NCBI RefSeq assembly: GCF_014203275.1 | Contig: NZ_JACHIP010000001.1 | Coordinates: 620,001-684,000, forward strand | Direction of reading: 5' to 3' | DNA length: 64,000 nt | Source of the DNA: Granulicella aggregans | GTDB lineage: Bacteria; Acidobacteriota; Terriglobia; Terriglobales; Acidobacteriaceae | Shown here: positions 61,125 to 64,000 of the stretch, in pieces | Layout of the letters: the number at the start of each line of letters is the position of its first letter | Numbering within the stretch: position 1 is the first letter of the stretch | Notes under the pieces: generated by a model | The model's database searches: none | What the model saw: the letters and a program-made list of their open reading frames with translations, nothing else | What the model was told of the DNA's origin: nothing | Made by a program: the position numbers and the translations under genes

Positions 61125-62021
61125 ATGCGTATTTTTGTGACCGGAGCGACAGGGTTCATCGGTTCGGCTCTTATTCCGAAGTTGATAGAGGCGGGGCACA
61201 GTGTGCTGGGTTTGACCCGGTCGGAGCCGGGTGCCGAGGCCCTGCGAGCAGCGGGAGTCGACGTGCTTCACGGCAATATCGAAGACCTAGACAGTCTTCG
61301 CGAAGGAGCGTCCAAGGCGGACGGCACCATCCACCTTGCCTTCAACCACGACTTTTCGCAGTTCCAGAAGAACTGCGAGGACGACCACAAGGCCATTCTG
61401 GCGATGGGTGAGGTATTGCTCGGCTCCAGCCGGCCGTTCGTCATGACCTCAGGTACCGCAATCGCAGCCAACATCGATGGAAAGCCGTCGACGGAGGACG
61501 GTCCCACCTTATCCTGGAATCCGCGCGCGGCCTCGGAGGCAGCGGTAAAGGAACTGACCGCTCGTGGATTGAACGCCACGGTGGTCCGGCTGCCGCAGGT
61601 GCATGACACTCGCAAGCAGGGTCTAGTCCCCTATGTGACCGCCGTCGCTCGCGAGAAAGGTGTGTCTGCCTACATCGGCGATGGCAGCAATCGCTGGCCT
61701 GCGGCGCACATCTCCGACGTGGCACGTCTCTACCACCTGGCGTTCGAAAAGGCGGAGCCGGGCGCGATCTTCCACGCGGTAGACGAAGAGGGCGTGTCGA
61801 TGAAGGCAATCGCGGAGGCGCTTGGCCGAGGGCTGAAGGTGCCGGTAATCAGCATCAAGCCTGAGGAGGCCGACGCGCACTTCGGATGGCTTGGGCGCTT
61901 CGCCGTGCACGATATGCCCTCTTCGAGCGTGCTGACGCAACAGAACCTGAACTGGACGCCGACCGGGCCTGGCCTGATCACCGACCTGGATGGAATGGAT
62001 TATACGCAGCCGCCCTTCTAA
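61125..62021 (+). CDS. SDR-family NAD(P)-dependent oxidoreductase/epimerase-like
   Basis: A 298-residue extended SDR. The nucleotide loop GATGFIGSALIPKL follows MRIFVT; downstream are TSGTAI and WPAAHISDVARLYHLA. The catalytic YxxxK is not clear: the expected Tyr is replaced by a Ser/Glu-rich stretch (NPRAASEAAVKE), so it may be a reductase-like or atypical member. ATG 61125 has GGGAGAG 7 nt upstream. Divergent from the AraC gene and closed by a good terminator. Confidence 0.8.
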   Translation: MRIFVTGATGFIGSALIPKLIEAGHSVLGLTRSEPGAEALRAAGVDVLHGNIEDLDSLREGASKADGTIHLAFNHDFSQFQKNCEDDHKAILAMGEVLLGSSRPFVMTSGTAIAANIDGKPSTEDGPTLSWNPRAASEAAVKELTARGLNATVVRLPQVHDTRKQGLVPYVTAVAREKGVSAYIGDGSNRWPAAHISDVARLYHLAFEKAEPGAIFHAVDEEGVSMKAIAEALGRGLKVPVISIKPEEADAHFGWLGRFAVHDMPSSSVLTQQNLNWTPTGPGLITDLDGMDYTQPPF

Positions 62022-62046
62022 GTTCAACAGCCGCAGAAGATCAAGC

Positions 62047-62083
62047 GCACCGGTGATGCCTTCGGGCTGCCGGTGCTTTTTTT
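62047..62083 (+). terminator. Intrinsic terminator of the SDR gene
   Basis: GCACCGG (62047-62053) pairs with CCGGTGC (62070-62076) and is followed by seven T residues, 26 bases after the stop codon. Confidence 0.9.
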
Positions 62084-62128
62084 GTCATGAGCGAGCCCTG
62101 AGCAAGAACACTTGGGCTCTTCAAGTCT

Positions 62129-62205
62129 TGGTGGCGGTGGGCAGAATCGAACTGCCGACCTACGGGTTATGAGTCCGTCGCTCTAACCATCTGAGCTACA
62201 CCGCC
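62129..62205 (-). tRNA. tRNA with CAU anticodon (Met, possibly Ile2)
   Basis: On the minus strand a 77-nt cloverleaf with acceptor stem GGCGGTG/CACCGCC, discriminator A and encoded CCA. The D arm is AGCTCAGATGGTTAGAGC, the anticodon loop CTCATAA, and the T arm ends GTTCGATTC. The anticodon stem has an A.C mismatch at its last pair (ACGGA/CCCGT). CAU could be elongator Met or, after lysidine modification, Ile2; the initiator form is excluded by the paired first position. Confidence 0.9.
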
Positions 62206-62428
62206 ACGGTGTGTTGGGATAAAGGGCTTGATCGCCAGGCGGCCCGACGCAGTGAAAGTCGGGAACCTCGACAATCGCGGGGGATGGAATAACCCTGCGG
62301 CCATCTCCGATGATACTTGATTCACCGCGCCCGGTAAATGGCTGCGGGCACCTGTACCCTCGCCGCTGGGTACTCGCCTCAAACCAGCCACTTGCCGCGC
62401 CGCTCCCGCAAGGGCATCATGGGAGGAC

Positions 62429-63181
62429 ATGCCTGACGCTCCCGCTAAAGCCGGTTCGCCGCAACACTCCGCCGGCGACGCCGCCAGGGCGGTCGCTCAC
62501 TCCGTCAGCGACACCGTAAATCACGCCATGCATTCCGCCCCGGAGCGCGACCCCGAGCCGCGATGGCCCGCACTGCTCGCTCTCTTCGCCATTGGCGGCC
62601 TTCGCCTCGCTCTGCCGGACTCGCTCGCGGTCGGCCCAAACTGGCTGGTGCTGGTTGTCATCGTCGTGCTGATTGTGCCAACGGTCATCGCCCGCCGCAT
62701 GAGCAACCACACCATGAACCAGGTGCTCGGGTACATCACCAACGCCGTGATCACGCTCGATATGGCCTGGTCGCTGTGGCTGCTTGTGGCCGCGCTCCCC
62801 GCGCACAAGGAGAGTCCCGGAGAACTCCTCCGCTCCGCCGCGGCGCTTTGGCTGACCAACATCCTCGTCTTCGCGTCGTGGTACTGGCGACTGGATGGCG
62901 GCGGCCCTAATGCGCGCGACCTGCGCGGAGCACACACCGACGGGGCCTTTCTCTTTCCGCAGATGACGCTCGCTCCAGACGCCCGGCGCGATATGGGCGA
63001 AGATTCCTGGAGCCCGGGGTTCGTCGACTACCTCTTCATCGCCTTCAACACCAGCACCGCCTTCTCTCCCACCGACTGCCCTGTGCTCTCGCGCTGGGCC
63101 AAGGTCCTGATGATGATCCAGGCGATCATCTCCTTTGCGACGGTCGTCCTGCTTGCCGCGCGCGCCGTCAATATTCTGTAA
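62429..63181 (+). CDS. Membrane protein, DUF1345-related
   Basis: A 250-residue protein. A 45-residue hydrophilic start rich in Ala/His is followed by five to six helices: PALLALFAIGGLRLALPDSL, NWLVLVVIVVLIVPTVIA, ITLDMAWSLWLLVAAL and the C-terminal pair. The end, FVDYLFIAFNTSTAFSPTDCPVLSRWAKVLMMIQAIISFATVVLLAARAVNIL, has the YLxxAFNTSxxFSPTD pattern of DUF1345 relatives, a pore-like re-entrant region. ATG 62429 follows GGGAGGA. It precedes kdsB by 4 bases, so they are coupled. Confidence 0.65.
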   Translation: MPDAPAKAGSPQHSAGDAARAVAHSVSDTVNHAMHSAPERDPEPRWPALLALFAIGGLRLALPDSLAVGPNWLVLVVIVVLIVPTVIARRMSNHTMNQVLGYITNAVITLDMAWSLWLLVAALPAHKESPGELLRSAAALWLTNILVFASWYWRLDGGGPNARDLRGAHTDGAFLFPQMTLAPDARRDMGEDSWSPGFVDYLFIAFNTSTAFSPTDCPVLSRWAKVLMMIQAIISFATVVLLAARAVNIL

Positions 63182-63185
63182 GCAC

Positions 63186-63917
63186 ATGCGCGCAACCACC
63201 CGCACTCTCGCCGTCATCCCCGCTCGCCTTGCTTCCACGCGGCTGCCGCGCAAGGTGCTGCGCGAGATTGCCGGCCGGCCCATGCTGGCGTGGGTCTACG
63301 ATGCCGCGCGCGCCTGCCCGCAGCTCGACGAGATCGTGATTGCGACCGACTCGGATGAGGTCTCCGCCCTGTGCGAGAGGAACGGCTGGCCGTTCGAGCG
63401 AACATCGCCCGACCTTCCCAGCGGAACGGACCGGGTTCATGCCGTCGCCCAGCTCCACGACGCGGCAATCTACGTCAACATCCAGGCCGATGAGCCGATG
63501 CTTACCCCCGGCCACATCTCCGCGCTGCTCGCACCTTTCTCCCAGGCGCATGTGGACGTCACGACGCTGAAGGTCGTCTGTGCGACGGAGAACATCGCCA
63601 ACCCAAATGCCGTGAAGGTGGTCACGGCGCTAGATGGCAGAGCTCTCTATTTTTCCCGCGCAACCATTCCTTATGACCGGGATGGCAGCGGGTCGGCCAC
63701 GTATTGGAAGCATATCGGCCTCTATGCCTATCGCAAAGCAGCTTTGAACCATTTCGCGGCTCTGGCTCCGTCGCAGCTTGAGCAGACTGAACGCCTCGAA
63801 CAACTCCGCCTTCTTGAGAACGGCTTCAACCTCTATATCTCCCCGGTTGAACAGGACACTGTCGGCGTCGATACCGAAGACGATCTTCAGCGGGTCGAAG
63901 CTCTTCTCCTCAAGTAG
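63186..63917 (+). CDS. kdsB: 3-deoxy-manno-octulosonate cytidylyltransferase
   Basis: A 243-residue enzyme that activates KDO with CTP for lipopolysaccharide core synthesis. It reads VIPARLASTRLPRKVL at the start, then VIATDS, LPSGTDRVHAV, VNIQADEPML and YFSRATIPYDRDG, with HIGLYAYRK later, all typical KdsB. ATG 63186 begins exactly on the family N-terminus. It shows the organism makes KDO-type LPS. Confidence 0.95.
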   Translation: MRATTRTLAVIPARLASTRLPRKVLREIAGRPMLAWVYDAARACPQLDEIVIATDSDEVSALCERNGWPFERTSPDLPSGTDRVHAVAQLHDAAIYVNIQADEPMLTPGHISALLAPFSQAHVDVTTLKVVCATENIANPNAVKVVTALDGRALYFSRATIPYDRDGSGSATYWKHIGLYAYRKAALNHFAALAPSQLEQTERLEQLRLLENGFNLYISPVEQDTVGVDTEDDLQRVEALLLK

Positions 63918-63939
63918 TCACCGGTACGTCGGACTTAGA

Positions 63940-64000
63940 TCACCCCGTAAAGTGGTCAGGCAGATCGACCAGGTGCCACTTCTGCGAGGGCATCTGCTTC
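63940..64000 (-). CDS. 3' end of a gene running off the window
   Basis: The last 19 codons of a minus-strand frame end at TGA 63942-63940, reading KQMPSQKWHLVDLPDHFTG. The composition is protein-like and the position convergent to kdsB is natural, but there is too little to name a family. Confidence 0.35.
   Translation of the reverse strand, partial: KQMPSQKWHLVDLPDHFTG

Overview
The window looks like chromosomal DNA from a GC-rich Acidobacteriota, probably Acidobacteriaceae (Terriglobus, Granulicella or Edaphobacter-like). The main taxonomic cues are a lipoprotein of the VWFA-related Acidobacterial type, a very large Oar-type TonB-dependent receptor with an N-terminal regulatory-like domain, KDO and mDAP cell-envelope genes of a Gram-negative diderm, and a gene content that is mostly housekeeping. 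I see no prophage, CRISPR array, intact insertion sequence, antibiotic cluster or defence island. About 60 protein genes, one tRNA and a probable 6S RNA are supported.

Layout. 1-5.7 kb: two small conserved proteins, a PcrA/UvrD helicase with an unusual acidic insert, and a tiny very basic protein. 5.8-14.4 kb: amino acid permease starting at CTG, a secreted NlpC/CHAP-like protein, adenosine deaminase, an AraC/VOC pair, a frameshifted six-hairpin glycosidase, a MASE1-GGDEF cyclase. 14.4-23.2 kb, minus strand: VWA lipoprotein, RluD, a degenerate Lgt-like protein, 6S RNA, TlpA-like thioredoxin, ZapA, a ZapB-like coiled coil, PheT lacking its tRNA-binding B2 insert, PheS. 23.4-26.4 kb: YceI, pirin, MarR, a flavodoxin-like protein and Ohr. 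26.6-34.6 kb: purine-type deaminase, a PaoABC-type molybdenum aldehyde/xanthine oxidoreductase and the TonB receptor. 34.7-39.5 kb: ECF sigma factor with overlapping zinc-finger anti-sigma, DUF1223, M24 peptidase, small membrane proteins. 39.5-47.9 kb, minus strand: an envelope run MgtC, DapF, LdcA, Mpl, PlsC, then MtnP, PfkB kinase and a GT39-like membrane glycosyltransferase. 48-56.7 kb: a zinc metalloprotease, then YgfZ, LepB, DUF1844, MBL hydrolase and RibF, facing a PBP1A. 57.3-64 kb: an S41-type pseudoprotease, AmpG-like MFS permease, AraC/SDR pair, tRNA-Met, a membrane protein, KdsB and the tail of one more gene.

The genes work together mainly around the envelope. LdcA, Mpl and the AmpG-like carrier would form a muropeptide recycling route; PBP1A, KdsB, PlsC, LepB and the Lgt-like protein serve wall, LPS, phospholipid and secretion steps.

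The least expected signals are three enzyme-family members that have lost catalytic residues (DapF with both cysteines changed to serine, S41 protease without Ser/Lys, Lgt-like protein without its key Arg), a family of 65-180 bp palindromic repeats sitting almost on stop codons (one supplies the stop of ribF), two further repeat families, a probable 6S RNA in a zapA neighbourhood, and several start codons lying 6-8 nt after a -10 box, as expected for leaderless mRNAs.
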